Shown here in pieces: positions 7,184-14,549 of a DNA stretch of 15,312 nt; the stretch's first letter is position 1, and the number at the start of each line of letters is the position of its first letter. The stretch spans positions 1 to 15,312 of the forward strand of contig CAUTXO010000036.1 in the NCBI GenBank assembly GCA_963542625.1, given 5' to 3'. The position numbers and the translations under genes were made by a program. The notes beneath the pieces are model-generated. The model was not told where the DNA came from. It ran no database searches and was given only the letters and a program-made list of their open reading frames with translations. Origin of the DNA: CAUTXO01 sp963542625. GTDB lineage: Bacteria; Campylobacterota; Campylobacteria; Campylobacterales; SZUA-545.

Positions 7184-8226
7184 CGCGCGTCTAGGAACTT
7201 GCAAAATTTTAAGCCGTAGATGAAGATTATCCACGAGATGTAGATCCAGAGCATAAAAAGCATAAGAATGCTTAGCTGCCCGTAAAGGCTGACGTAATTT
7301 TTATTGTAAAAGGCGTAATACACGAACAAGTTTTTCGCCAAGATCCAAGCAAGCGATGAGAGTAGCGATGAAACGAGCGCGGCGCTAGGTTTAACGCGCT
7401 TGCTGGGCGAAATTTTGTAAGAGATGTAAAACAAAAGCCAAAAGACAAGATAGGGCAAAAACCACGCCACTTCAAGCCCGCGCGTGAGCGAGAAGCGGCT
7501 TAGAATGCTTGTGAATTCGTCCGAGATGTAAAAGCTAAAAACAAGCGCTGGCAAAAACGCGGCGGTTAAAGAAAAGTAGATGACGACCGAGAGCGCGTAA
7601 CTTTTGATTTTTGTGTTGTAAATTTTGTTGATGATGTATTCGTAGCTTGAGAAAAACATCACCGCGCTAAAGAGCACAAAGCCCGCGCCCATAAGCCCCA
7701 CGCGCGCTGAATTTTCCAAAAGCCCGTTGATGTAGCCTGAGATTATTTCTTGATTGACGGGCAAAAAATTGGCGACTAAAAAGTCGTTTAAGCGCTTTAA
7801 AAACGGCGCAAAACTATCCACGCGCACGGCGACGGAGATGGCAATGGCAAGCGTTGGAATGATGGCAAAAATGGTGTAAAAACTAAGCCCCGCCGCTTCT
7901 TCAAAGGTCGTGTCGGCTTTGTAAAATTCCCACGCCCGCGTTAGGGCGCGCAAGATCTTTTGCTTTGCGCTTGCTGGCGTTGGATCTTTGGCGGGCTTAA
8001 GATCTTGAGCCGGTGCAAGATCTTTGCCTGTCGTAAGATCTTTGGCGAGTTTAAGATCTGCACTGCTTTCAAGATCTTTGCTTGCCACAAGATCTCTGCT
8101 GCGCTCAAGATCTTTGCCTGCTGTAAGATCCTTACTACGTTTAAGATCTAAGCCGCTTGTAAGATCTTGTCCTTTTGCAAGATCCGCGCTAGCTTTAAGA
8201 TCTTGCCCCATTTTGCGCGCGTGCAT
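7180..8226 (-). CDS. YihY/BrkB-family inner-membrane protein with an 'xxxxDL' repeat N-terminus
   Basis: 348 residues from ATG 8226, which shares one base with the TAA of the upstream ABC-F gene; a TTG three codons earlier is also in frame but less likely. Residues 9-82 are 13 six-residue units, each starting Asp-Leu (the last Asp-Pro), with Lys, Ala, Ser or Thr between, for example KDLTAGKDLERSRDL. From residue about 88 the protein is a normal YihY/UPF0761 (PF03631) member: RAWEFYKADTTFEEAAGLSF, then AIIPTLAIAI and about six transmembrane helices, including VMFFSSYEYIINKIYNT and MLWIYISWIIFIYG near the end. The family (often labelled BrkB or ribonuclease BN by mistake) has no settled function. 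The extension is charged and hydrophilic, so it should stay in the cytoplasm. Second gene after uup. Confidence 0.85.
   Translation of the reverse strand: MHARKMGQDLKASADLAKGQDLTSGLDLKRSKDLTAGKDLERSRDLVASKDLESSADLKLAKDLTTGKDLAPAQDLKPAKDPTPASAKQKILRALTRAWEFYKADTTFEEAAGLSFYTIFAIIPTLAIAISVAVRVDSFAPFLKRLNDFLVANFLPVNQEIISGYINGLLENSARVGLMGAGFVLFSAVMFFSSYEYIINKIYNTKIKSYALSVVIYFSLTAAFLPALVFSFYISDEFTSILSRFSLTRGLEVAWFLPYLVFWLLFYISYKISPSKRVKPSAALVSSLLSSLAWILAKNLFVYYAFYNKNYVSLYGQLSILMLFMLWIYISWIIFIYGLKFCKFLDAR
7981..8204 (-). repeat. 13 GATC cores at exactly 18-bp spacing inside the yihY-like gene
   Basis: GATC begins at 7983, 8001, 8019, 8037, 8055, 8073, 8091, 8109, 8127, 8145, 8163, 8181 and 8199, a perfect 18-bp period. 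All cores are RGATCY and all but the first read AAGATC on the plus strand. The 12 bases between them vary, so the array is degenerate rather than a fresh duplication. The period keeps the reading frame and gives one Asp-Leu every six residues. It is not seen in YihY proteins I know. Confidence 0.95.
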
Positions 8227-10199
8227 TAGCCGCAACCGCCCCCAGCTCTTTCTTCAAGCTCTAAATATTCATCAACGAGCCTATCTAAAAGGCTTTTTTT
8301 GTCTTCATAGGTCTTGTAAATCTCTGTAATGCCGCCCGCGTCTGCACAGGCGCTTGGGTTTTCTAGGCATTTTGCAAGCTTGGCGGTTTCTGTCTCCAGC
8401 GCTTCTATTAAAGCGGGCAACTCTTGTTGGCGCCTTGTTTCTTTGTAGCTTAGCTTTTTTGCCGTTTTTGCCGCGCGCCCTTGCGCTAGATCCTGCCCCT
8501 TGCTAGAAGGATCTGTGTCTGCCGCCAAAGCCGCGCGCCCTTGCTCCTTTGCGGCTTCTTTTGCAAAGCCTTCTAGCTTTTGCGCGTCTTGCAAGGCTTC
8601 CAAAACCTCTGAATAACTACACGACAAAACGTTGATTTTTGCGTCTTGAAAGCTAAAAAGCTTTGCGGCGGTTTTATCTGTGAAGTATTTGTCGTGGCTC
8701 ACAAAGATGACGCAAGCCTTGTAATTGATGAGATACTCTTCAAGAATGTTGATAGTGGCTATGTCAAGGTTGTTCGTCGGCTCGTCTAAAATCAGGCAGT
8801 CGTATTGCTTGCTAAAAAGCAGCGCAAGCTTTACGCGCGTCTGTTCGCCACCGCTTAGCACGCCGATTTTTTGCTCTAAAAATTCCTTTGGAAACAGCCA
8901 GCTTTTTAGGTATCCATAAACGTGCAGGTTTTTTCCATTTACGTTTATCCTATCCCCGCCGTTTGGGCAAAAGGTTTCTATGAGATTTTTGCTGCCGTCT
9001 AGCCCCAGCTCTTGAGAGAAATACCCAAGCCTAAACTCGCCGCGCTTAACGCTCCCGGCGTTTAGCCCCAGCTCGCCTAGCAGCACCTTTAAAAAGCTTG
9101 TTTTCCCACAGCCATTTGCGCCGACGATTGCGATTTTATCGCCTTGCAAGATCCGCGTGCTAAAGCCATCAAAAAGCGTTTTGCCGCCTACTGCCAAAGA
9201 CAGATCCTTTAGCTCAAAAAGACACTTTCTTTGATTTTGCGGCGGCTCTAGCGTCAGGCTTTCTTTTTGCAAAAAAGATTGAATATTCCTAATGGCGGCG
9301 GGGTTTTTCTTGACGGATAGCTTTAGCTCTTCTATGCGTTTTTTGCGCCCTTCGTTGCGTTTTAGACGCGCTTTGACGCCCTTTCTTAGCCACTCAAGTT
9401 CAGATTTTAAAAGCCGCATATCGCTTTCGTGCGCCTTGATTAGCCTCTCTAAGATCTCTTGCTTTTGCTCTAAATATTTTGAATACCCGCCATTAAAATG
9501 CCGCAGCGTGCCATTTTCTAGCTCAACGGTTTTTTGCGCTAGGGCGTCAATAAAGTAGCGGTCGTGCGAGATGAAAACAACCGTATAATGCGGCCTAGCT
9601 AGGATCTCTTGCAAAAATTCAATCATAAAAATATCAAGGTGGTTCGTCGGCTCATCAAGCAGCAAGAGATCCGCGCCCTTTAAAAGCGCGGCGGCAATTG
9701 CAAGGCGGCGTTTTTCGCCCCCGCTTAACAGGTTTGCTTGCGCGTCTTGCATAGAAAAAAGCTTGAATTCTTGCAAGATCCTTTCGCATTTGGCGTCTAT
9801 ATTCCAGCCATCGTGAAAATCCAGATACGCCGTTAAAAACCCGTGACGCTCTAAGTTTGTTTGGTTTTGCGCGGCTAGCTCTTCGTTTATGGCGTCAAGC
9901 TCATCTTTGGCGCTTTTAATCTCGGCTAGCGAGCTTTCAATTACGCCTTTTACGCTCTCTCCGTTAGCAAAAACCGGCGCTTGGCTTAGGCAGGTAATGC
10001 TTAAATTTTGCGCGGCGATTTTTTTGCCGCCGTCTGGCTCTAACGCGCCTTCTATTATTTTAATGAGCGTTGATTTTCCGCAACCGTTTTTGCCTATGAT
10101 GGCGATTTTTTCGCCCCGCTTGATTGTTAGATCCACGCCATCTAGCAGCGGTTTATCGGTGAATTTTTTTGAAATTTTTTGAAGATCTATTAGCGTCAA
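8226..10199 (-). CDS. uup: ABC-F ATPase, Uup type
   Basis: A soluble protein with two ABC ATPase domains. Domain 1 has Walker A GKNGCGKST (about 38-46), signature LSGGEKRR (about 160), Walker B LLLLDEPTNHLD (about 180-191) and the His of SHDRYF. Domain 2 has GANGCGKTS (about 362-370), LSGGEQTR (about 450), LILDEPTNNLD and SHDKYF. The linker contains EWLRKGVKARLKRNEGR, the mark of the Uup branch, and a C-terminal coiled coil follows (about 600-655), as in Uup. ABC-F proteins act on ribosomes; Uup also affects transposon precise excision and branched DNA in E. coli. An ATG at 10205 is six bases upstream, but it overlaps the AAGGA site; TTG 10199 has proper spacing and gives MTLIDLQKISKKF. Two RGATCY sites 21 bp apart and a 15-bp direct repeat (8470-8484, 8530-8544) sit in the variable stretch before the coiled coil. 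Confidence 0.9.
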   Translation of the reverse strand: MTLIDLQKISKKFTDKPLLDGVDLTIKRGEKIAIIGKNGCGKSTLIKIIEGALEPDGGKKIAAQNLSITCLSQAPVFANGESVKGVIESSLAEIKSAKDELDAINEELAAQNQTNLERHGFLTAYLDFHDGWNIDAKCERILQEFKLFSMQDAQANLLSGGEKRRLAIAAALLKGADLLLLDEPTNHLDIFMIEFLQEILARPHYTVVFISHDRYFIDALAQKTVELENGTLRHFNGGYSKYLEQKQEILERLIKAHESDMRLLKSELEWLRKGVKARLKRNEGRKKRIEELKLSVKKNPAAIRNIQSFLQKESLTLEPPQNQRKCLFELKDLSLAVGGKTLFDGFSTRILQGDKIAIVGANGCGKTSFLKVLLGELGLNAGSVKRGEFRLGYFSQELGLDGSKNLIETFCPNGGDRINVNGKNLHVYGYLKSWLFPKEFLEQKIGVLSGGEQTRVKLALLFSKQYDCLILDEPTNNLDIATINILEEYLINYKACVIFVSHDKYFTDKTAAKLFSFQDAKINVLSCSYSEVLEALQDAQKLEGFAKEAAKEQGRAALAADTDPSSKGQDLAQGRAAKTAKKLSYKETRRQQELPALIEALETETAKLAKCLENPSACADAGGITEIYKTYEDKKSLLDRLVDEYLELEERAGGGCG

Positions 10200-10242
10200 G
10201 CACATCCTTAAATGGCGAATTATGGCTTAAAAACTTTTAAGC

Positions 10243-10248
10243 TATGAT
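10243..10248 (+). promoter_or_regulatory. Probable -10 box of the copZ-copA operon
   Basis: TATGAT lies 25 bases before the copZ ATG, downstream of an A/T-rich stretch. The ribosome site AAAGGAG (10261-10267) follows at a good distance. No CueR-type inverted repeat was recognised in the 67-bp divergent space. Confidence 0.4.
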
Positions 10249-10272
10249 TTTGCTTTTTTTAAAGGAGACTAG

Positions 10273-10476
10273 ATGGAACGAACTTTCCAAGCGGCAAATA
10301 TTGAATGCAACGGCTGCGCAAACACCGTTAAAGCGGCGCTCCTTGATGATTTTGGCGAAGTAAAAGTCGATGTGGCAAAGAAAGAAGTTACGCTTGAGCT
10401 TGGCTCGCCTAGCGACGAGAAAAAATTCAAAGAAATAATGGCGGATATAGGTTTTGACGTTACCAAAGAGATCTAA
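10273..10476 (+). CDS. copZ: Copper chaperone CopZ-like, single HMA domain
   Basis: 67 residues forming one heavy-metal-associated domain. The metal-binding CxxC is Cys12-Asn-Gly-Cys15 in the context NIECNGCANTVKAAL, and the end reads IMADIGFDVTKEI, the usual closing strand of the fold. Such proteins carry Cu(I) in the cytoplasm and hand it to the copper ATPase. AAAGGAG lies six bases before the ATG. The stop TAA shares its last base with the ATG of the ATPase gene, which makes delivery to that pump the natural role. Confidence 0.9.
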   Translation: MERTFQAANIECNGCANTVKAALLDDFGEVKVDVAKKEVTLELGSPSDEKKFKEIMADIGFDVTKEI

Positions 10477-12629
10477 TGCCTAAGCAAAATATACAGCTAA
10501 ACATCTCCGGAATGACGTGCGCTAATTGCGCCGGCGCCATCGAGCGGGTGGCAAAAAAACTCCCCGGCGTAGAAGAAGCGCGCGTTAGCTTTGCGTCATC
10601 GGGCGCTAGTTTTATTTACGACGACGCGCTTATTAAAAAAGAGCAGATCGTAGAAAAAATAGAAAAGCTAGGTTATAAGGTCATCGGCAGCTCGCTAGAT
10701 CTAGAAAGTGCGCGCTTAAGGGATCTAGCAAACTTAAAGCGGGATTTTTTCATCGCGCTTTTTCTAAGCCTTGCCGTGATGGCTGGAATGAACTTTGGCT
10801 GGCTCAATAAATGGAACGTCCTAGCGCTTGCGTCCATCGTGCAATTTGTCATCGGCAAAAGGTTTTACGCCCACGCTTTTGGCGCGCTAAGGCATAGCAA
10901 TTACGATATGAACGTGCTTGTAGCGCTTGGCACCACCGCCGCTTATGGCTATTCAGCGCTTGTGGTGCTAATTCCGCACATTTTCCCGCCGCACTTGCGC
11001 TATATGTATTTTGACGGCGCTATGATGATTATTACGTTTATCCTGCTTGGCAAGTTTTTAGAAGAAAAGTCAAAGGCGCGCGCGACGGATTTTCTAAAAG
11101 ACTTGCTAGATCTCTCCCCCAAAATGGCAACGCTTTTGCAGGGCGAGCAAGAAACACAAGTTGCGGCTAGTAGCTTAGCGCCCGGAGATATTGTAGCCGT
11201 TAGATCCGGCGAAGCAATTAGCGCCGATGGCATAATCATTCAAGGCGAAGCAGACGTAGATACTTCAATGATAACGGGCGAGCCCTTGCCGGCGTTTAAA
11301 AAGGTTGGCGATGAAGTCATAGCCGGCACGATAAACAAAACGGGCTTTTTGAAAGTGCGTGTAACGCGCGCGGCGCAAGACTCAATGCTAAGCAAGATAG
11401 TAGGGCTCCTAAACGAAGCACAAAGCCAAAAAATGCCAATCGGGCGCTTTGCTGACCGCGTTTCTAATGTGTTCGTCCCTTTTGTGATTGCAGCGGCGCT
11501 GGTGGCGTTTTTTGCGTGGTATATCGTCACGGGCAATTTTTTAAGCGCGTTTTTGGCGTTTGTTAGCGTGCTTGTTGTTTCTTGCCCGTGCGCTTTGGGG
11601 CTTGCCACGCCGATTGCAATTGTAAATGCCATAAGCCGCGCGGCAAAAAGCGGAATTCTCATAAAAAACCCAGAGATCCTAGAGCAAAGGGGCATAAAAT
11701 ACGCCGTTTTTGATAAAACCGGCACGCTCACAAGCGGCAAGCTTAGCGTTAAGGCTTGTAGTATCGGTGGCGCCAAGATCTTAGAGCTAGTTCTTGCGCT
11801 TGAAAAACGCAGCGAGCACCCAATCTCAAAGGCGATTGTGAAGTTTATAGAAAGCGGGATTGACCCTAGCACGCGCCAAAGATCTAGCGAGCTAGACGTG
11901 CAAGATCTAATCATTAGACCGGGCAGGGGCATTAGCGCGCGCGTTGGCGGGCAAGATCTAATAATTGGCAACGAAGCCTTTCTAAAAGAGCAAACATCGG
12001 GCGAAATTCCGCAAGAAGCAAGGGGCAAGATCCTTGTGGCGCTTGGGCGGAAATTTTGCGGCAGTTTTGAGATTGAAGATAAGATAAAGGAGAGCTCGTT
12101 TGAGCTCATTGCCGATCTAAAAAAGCTAGGCATAACGCCAATTATGCTAACGGGCGATGGCGCAGCAGCGGCGGCTGATGTGGCGCAAAGGCTTGGAATT
12201 ACTGAGATCTTTAGCCAAGTTTTGCCAAATGAAAAGCTCCAAATCATCAAAAATTTGCAAAAAAAGGCAAAGGTGCTTTTTGTGGGCGATGGCATAAACG
12301 ACTCTCTTTCCTTAAAACAAGCGCACGTTGGCATTGCGCTAAGCAGCGGCGCGGATATCGCCAAAGAAGCGGGCGACGTGGTGCTAATTAACCAAAATAT
12401 GCAGGCGGTAAAAAGCACGATTTTGCTTTCAAAAAAAAGTATGCGCCTTATTAAGCAAAACCTTTTCTGGGCGTTTTTTTACAATGCTGTTGGCATTCCG
12501 CTAGCAGCTGGCGTGTTTTATCCGCTATTTGGCGTAATGCTAACGCCGATGTTTGCCGGTATGGCGATGAGCTTTAGCTCGCTTACGGTCGTGCTAAATT
12601 CGCTTAGGCTAAAGTTTGCAAAACTCTAA
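10476..12629 (+). CDS. copA: Copper-exporting P1B-type ATPase CopA
   Basis: 717 residues, normal for a CopA with one N-terminal HMA domain. In order: GMTCANCA with Cys15 and Cys18; transmembrane helices; actuator loop TGE (267-269); the membrane metal site Cys370-Pro-Cys372; the phosphorylated Asp413 in DKTGT; the His448-Pro449 of the nucleotide domain; TGDG (559-562); GDGINDS (604-610); and last helices with YNAVGIPLAAG and MSFSSLTVVLNSLRL, whose Tyr-Asn and Met-Ser-Ser fit Cu(I) transporters. It would pump Cu(I) out of the cytoplasm using ATP. Most relatives have TGDN where this has TGDG followed by an Ala-rich run (GAAAAADVAQRLG); the catalytic Asp is kept. Translated directly after copZ by a one-base overlap. 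Confidence 0.95.
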   Translation: MPKQNIQLNISGMTCANCAGAIERVAKKLPGVEEARVSFASSGASFIYDDALIKKEQIVEKIEKLGYKVIGSSLDLESARLRDLANLKRDFFIALFLSLAVMAGMNFGWLNKWNVLALASIVQFVIGKRFYAHAFGALRHSNYDMNVLVALGTTAAYGYSALVVLIPHIFPPHLRYMYFDGAMMIITFILLGKFLEEKSKARATDFLKDLLDLSPKMATLLQGEQETQVAASSLAPGDIVAVRSGEAISADGIIIQGEADVDTSMITGEPLPAFKKVGDEVIAGTINKTGFLKVRVTRAAQDSMLSKIVGLLNEAQSQKMPIGRFADRVSNVFVPFVIAAALVAFFAWYIVTGNFLSAFLAFVSVLVVSCPCALGLATPIAIVNAISRAAKSGILIKNPEILEQRGIKYAVFDKTGTLTSGKLSVKACSIGGAKILELVLALEKRSEHPISKAIVKFIESGIDPSTRQRSSELDVQDLIIRPGRGISARVGGQDLIIGNEAFLKEQTSGEIPQEARGKILVALGRKFCGSFEIEDKIKESSFELIADLKKLGITPIMLTGDGAAAAADVAQRLGITEIFSQVLPNEKLQIIKNLQKKAKVLFVGDGINDSLSLKQAHVGIALSSGADIAKEAGDVVLINQNMQAVKSTILLSKKSMRLIKQNLFWAFFYNAVGIPLAAGVFYPLFGVMLTPMFAGMAMSFSSLTVVLNSLRLKFAKL

Positions 12630-12641
12630 AAGGAGAAACAA

Positions 12642-13271
12642 ATGCAAGACGTGAGATTGCAAATTTTGCTTTGCGTTTTTATCACTATGCTACTTGGTAT
12701 GAATTTGCTAGGCGGCAAGATTATAGAGCTTTTTGGCGTGTCTGTTAGCGTGGGGATCTTTATGGTGCCTTTTACGTTTTTAATCACCGATAGCGTGGAA
12801 GAAGTCTATGGCAAGAGCGCCATCAAGATCTTCATCTACGGCGGGATCCTTTCTTTACTGATTATCTTTGTTTTTGCGCTGATTTTTATCGAGCTAAGCC
12901 CGCACGAGCGATACAGCTTTAACGACGAATACCGCACGATTTTTGGCAGCTCGCTTAGAATGATGCTTGCAAGCCTTGCCGCCTTTATTATCTCTCAAAT
13001 CCACGACGCCATTGCCTTTGAATGGTGGCGCAAAAAAACGCGCGGGCGCGCGCTGTGGATTAGAAACAACTTTTCTACGACGGTGTCGCAATTTATCGAC
13101 GTGATGGTCTTTATGATGATTGCGTTTTATGGACTTACACCTAAATTTACGTTTTTGTTCGTGCTTTCTATGGCGGTGCCGTATTATCTTTTGCGCGTGG
13201 CTTTTGCCTTTCTTAACACGCCGCTTGTTTATTTGACGGTTGCGTGGCTAAAAAACGGGCGGCAGATCTAG
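12642..13271 (+). CDS. VUT-family transporter, probable queuosine precursor transporter (YhhQ-like)
   Basis: 209 residues with about six transmembrane helices, matching the VUT_1/YhhQ family (PF02592). Telling segments are FTFLITDSVEEVYGKSAIK near residue 50, a central SQIHDAIAFEWWRKKTRGRA, and WIRNNFSTTVSQFIDVMVF, which is highly typical of the family. Members import queuosine precursors such as preQ0 or preQ1 for tRNA modification, or serve salvage; the precise substrate is not decided here, and no preQ1 riboswitch is seen upstream. It follows copA by 12 bases with AAAGGAG (12629-12635) overlapping the copA stop, so it is probably co-transcribed with the copper genes, without an obvious functional link. 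Confidence 0.88.
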   Translation: MQDVRLQILLCVFITMLLGMNLLGGKIIELFGVSVSVGIFMVPFTFLITDSVEEVYGKSAIKIFIYGGILSLLIIFVFALIFIELSPHERYSFNDEYRTIFGSSLRMMLASLAAFIISQIHDAIAFEWWRKKTRGRALWIRNNFSTTVSQFIDVMVFMMIAFYGLTPKFTFLFVLSMAVPYYLLRVAFAFLNTPLVYLTVAWLKNGRQI

Positions 13272-13352
13272 GGCAAGATCTAGGCGCGGATTTAGGCGTA
13301 GATCTTGACTAGATCTTGCGCTAGATCTAGGCTTAGATCTTGGCGCAGATCT
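13265..13352. repeat. Intergenic RGATCY array with 12-bp period
   Basis: Cores begin at 13265, 13277, 13289 (degenerate, GATT), 13301, 13312, 13324, 13336 and 13348, so spacing is 12 bp with one 11-bp step. The first unit overlaps the last codons of the VUT gene. Most sites read TAGATCT, unlike the AAGATC form used in the coding arrays. It ends about 30 bp before the -10 box of the next operon and could influence its transcription; no terminator hairpin with a T-run is present. Confidence 0.85.
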
Positions 13353-13382
13353 AGCGCCTGGCTAAATTTAAAGCTTAGCTTG

Positions 13383-13388
13383 TATAAT
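13383..13388 (+). promoter_or_regulatory. -10 box of the nik operon
   Basis: TGTATAAT with a perfect TATAAT lies 26 bases before the preferred ATG (13414), and AAAGGAA (13403-13409) precedes that ATG. Transcription would start near 13395, which rules out the in-frame ATG at 13387. No B12 (cobalamin) riboswitch fits in the short leader. Confidence 0.6.
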
Positions 13389-13413
13389 GGCTCATACCAA
13401 AAAAAGGAACACT

Positions 13414-14124
13414 ATGTTTAGAAAAACTTTTCTAGCAGCAGGTTTGGCAGCGGTTTTAGGCGTGAGCGCACAGGCTCATCAGATAATAGCGCAAAGCGTG
13501 GGGGCGAATAAATTTGAAGCAAAATTTTGGGCGCACGGTAGCTTTGAAAAATACAAGCCGCAGCAATTGCTAGGCGCAAAGGCTTACGATAAGGACTTGC
13601 AAGAGATAAAAACCGGGCTCCTTTACAATTACGGCAGCGACAAAACGCCAGAGATCTTAACAGACAAAGCGCCGGCGGTCATCGTTGCGAATTTTGACGC
13701 TGGGTATTGGGTGGAGACAAACAAGGGCTACATCGTGGGCGATAAACTAAGCGCAAAGGGCATTGTTTTTGACGCCATAAAAAGCGTAAAAATCGGAAAA
13801 TCGTATTTTTCTTGGAATGAAAAAATGCTAAAGCCGCTTGGCTTGAAGCTTGAAGTCATAGCGCTTGCAAACCCTTTTAAATTAAAGGTTGGCGACAAAC
13901 TCCCCGTGCTTGTTTTAAAAGATGGCAAGCCGCTAGCTGGAGCTGGCTTTGAAGACGCCAAGGACGATTTAAGCGAAGTTACAAACGAGTTTGGCATTGC
14001 GCTAATCCCCGTTAAGGCAAAGGGCTTGAATATAATCGCCGCGCGCGCTAGCGAGAGCATTTTTAACGACGCCAAAGCAGATACGCTTTTTATGCAAAGC
14101 TCCATTTCGTTTGAGCTAAAGTAA
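13414..14124 (+). CDS. nikK: NikK-like periplasmic component of nickel/cobalt uptake (DUF4198)
   Basis: 236 residues. The signal peptide MFRKTFLAAGLAAVLGVSAQA would be cut before His22, giving a mature N-terminus HQIIAQ. The body fits DUF4198 (PF10670), a beta-sandwich family found beside nickel ECF transporters: FWAHGSFEKYKP, then the regular GDKLPVLVLKDGKPLAGAGF and EVTNEFGIALIPVKAKG. An in-frame ATG at 13387 lies within the promoter and has no ribosome site, so ATG 13414 is chosen. It is the first gene of an operon whose next genes are NikL and NikM. The likely job is to assist Ni(II) or Co(II) capture in the periplasm; the metal is inferred from the operon type (nikKLMQO) and the lack of cobalamin genes nearby. 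Confidence 0.75.
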   Translation: MFRKTFLAAGLAAVLGVSAQAHQIIAQSVGANKFEAKFWAHGSFEKYKPQQLLGAKAYDKDLQEIKTGLLYNYGSDKTPEILTDKAPAVIVANFDAGYWVETNKGYIVGDKLSAKGIVFDAIKSVKIGKSYFSWNEKMLKPLGLKLEVIALANPFKLKVGDKLPVLVLKDGKPLAGAGFEDAKDDLSEVTNEFGIALIPVKAKGLNIIAARASESIFNDAKADTLFMQSSISFELK

Positions 14125-14549
14125 TGCGTTTAGCGGCTTTGTTGCTTATCTTTTGCGCGCAAGCCTTTTCTCACGGGCTTTTTTACAGCGCAAAAGAGGG
14201 CAAGGCAATAATCATAAACGCAAATTTCAGCCAAAGCGTGCCGGCAGCTTACGCGGAGATTGCCATTTACAAGGGCGCCTCCGCCATTCCGCTTTTAACA
14301 AGCACGATGGATAACGCCGGCAACTTTGCCTTTTTGCCGCCTGAAAAAAACACATACCGCGTCCAAATAACCGCCACGAGCGACCACGGAAATCACGTCA
14401 AAGAATTTAGCCTAAACGTTGATGAAACCTTTAGCTTACAGGGCTACCAAGAAGCGCCGTATCACAAATACGCAAGTGTCTTAGGCGCGCTTGGCGTCAT
14501 CTTTGGGCTTTTTGGGCTCCTTGCGCTTTTTAAATCAAGGAAGGCTTAA
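14124..14549 (+). CDS. nikL: NikL-like membrane-anchored component of nickel/cobalt uptake
   Basis: 141 residues: a signal peptide (MRLAALLLIFCAQAFS) with probable cleavage before His17-Gly, a periplasmic beta domain of about 95 residues with the carboxypeptidase-regulatory-like phrase MDNAGNFAFLPPEKNTYRVQ, and one C-terminal transmembrane helix (about 117-136) followed by the basic tail KSRKA. This is the layout of NikL, the extra component that joins the NikM substrate-binding protein. The start overlaps the stop of nikK by one base (TAATG) and the stop abuts the start of nikM, so all three are made together. His-rich patches (TSDHGNH and YHKY) could touch metal. Confidence 0.75.
   Translation: MRLAALLLIFCAQAFSHGLFYSAKEGKAIIINANFSQSVPAAYAEIAIYKGASAIPLLTSTMDNAGNFAFLPPEKNTYRVQITATSDHGNHVKEFSLNVDETFSLQGYQEAPYHKYASVLGALGVIFGLFGLLALFKSRKA

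Noticed and set aside
10206..10235. Minus-strand promoter for uup with CATAAT (10223-10218)
   Set aside because: The implied transcript would start within about 10 bases of the start codon, leaving little room for the AAGGA site; too weak to list.
11240..12418. 392-codon minus-strand frame within copA
   Set aside because: It lies entirely inside a fully motif-verified P-type ATPase and its translation shows no family features; it is a shadow of copA codon use.
13272..13413. Cobalamin or NiCo riboswitch before the nik operon
   Set aside because: The predicted leader is only about 20 bases and the upstream space is filled by the RGATCY array; no riboswitch core was seen.
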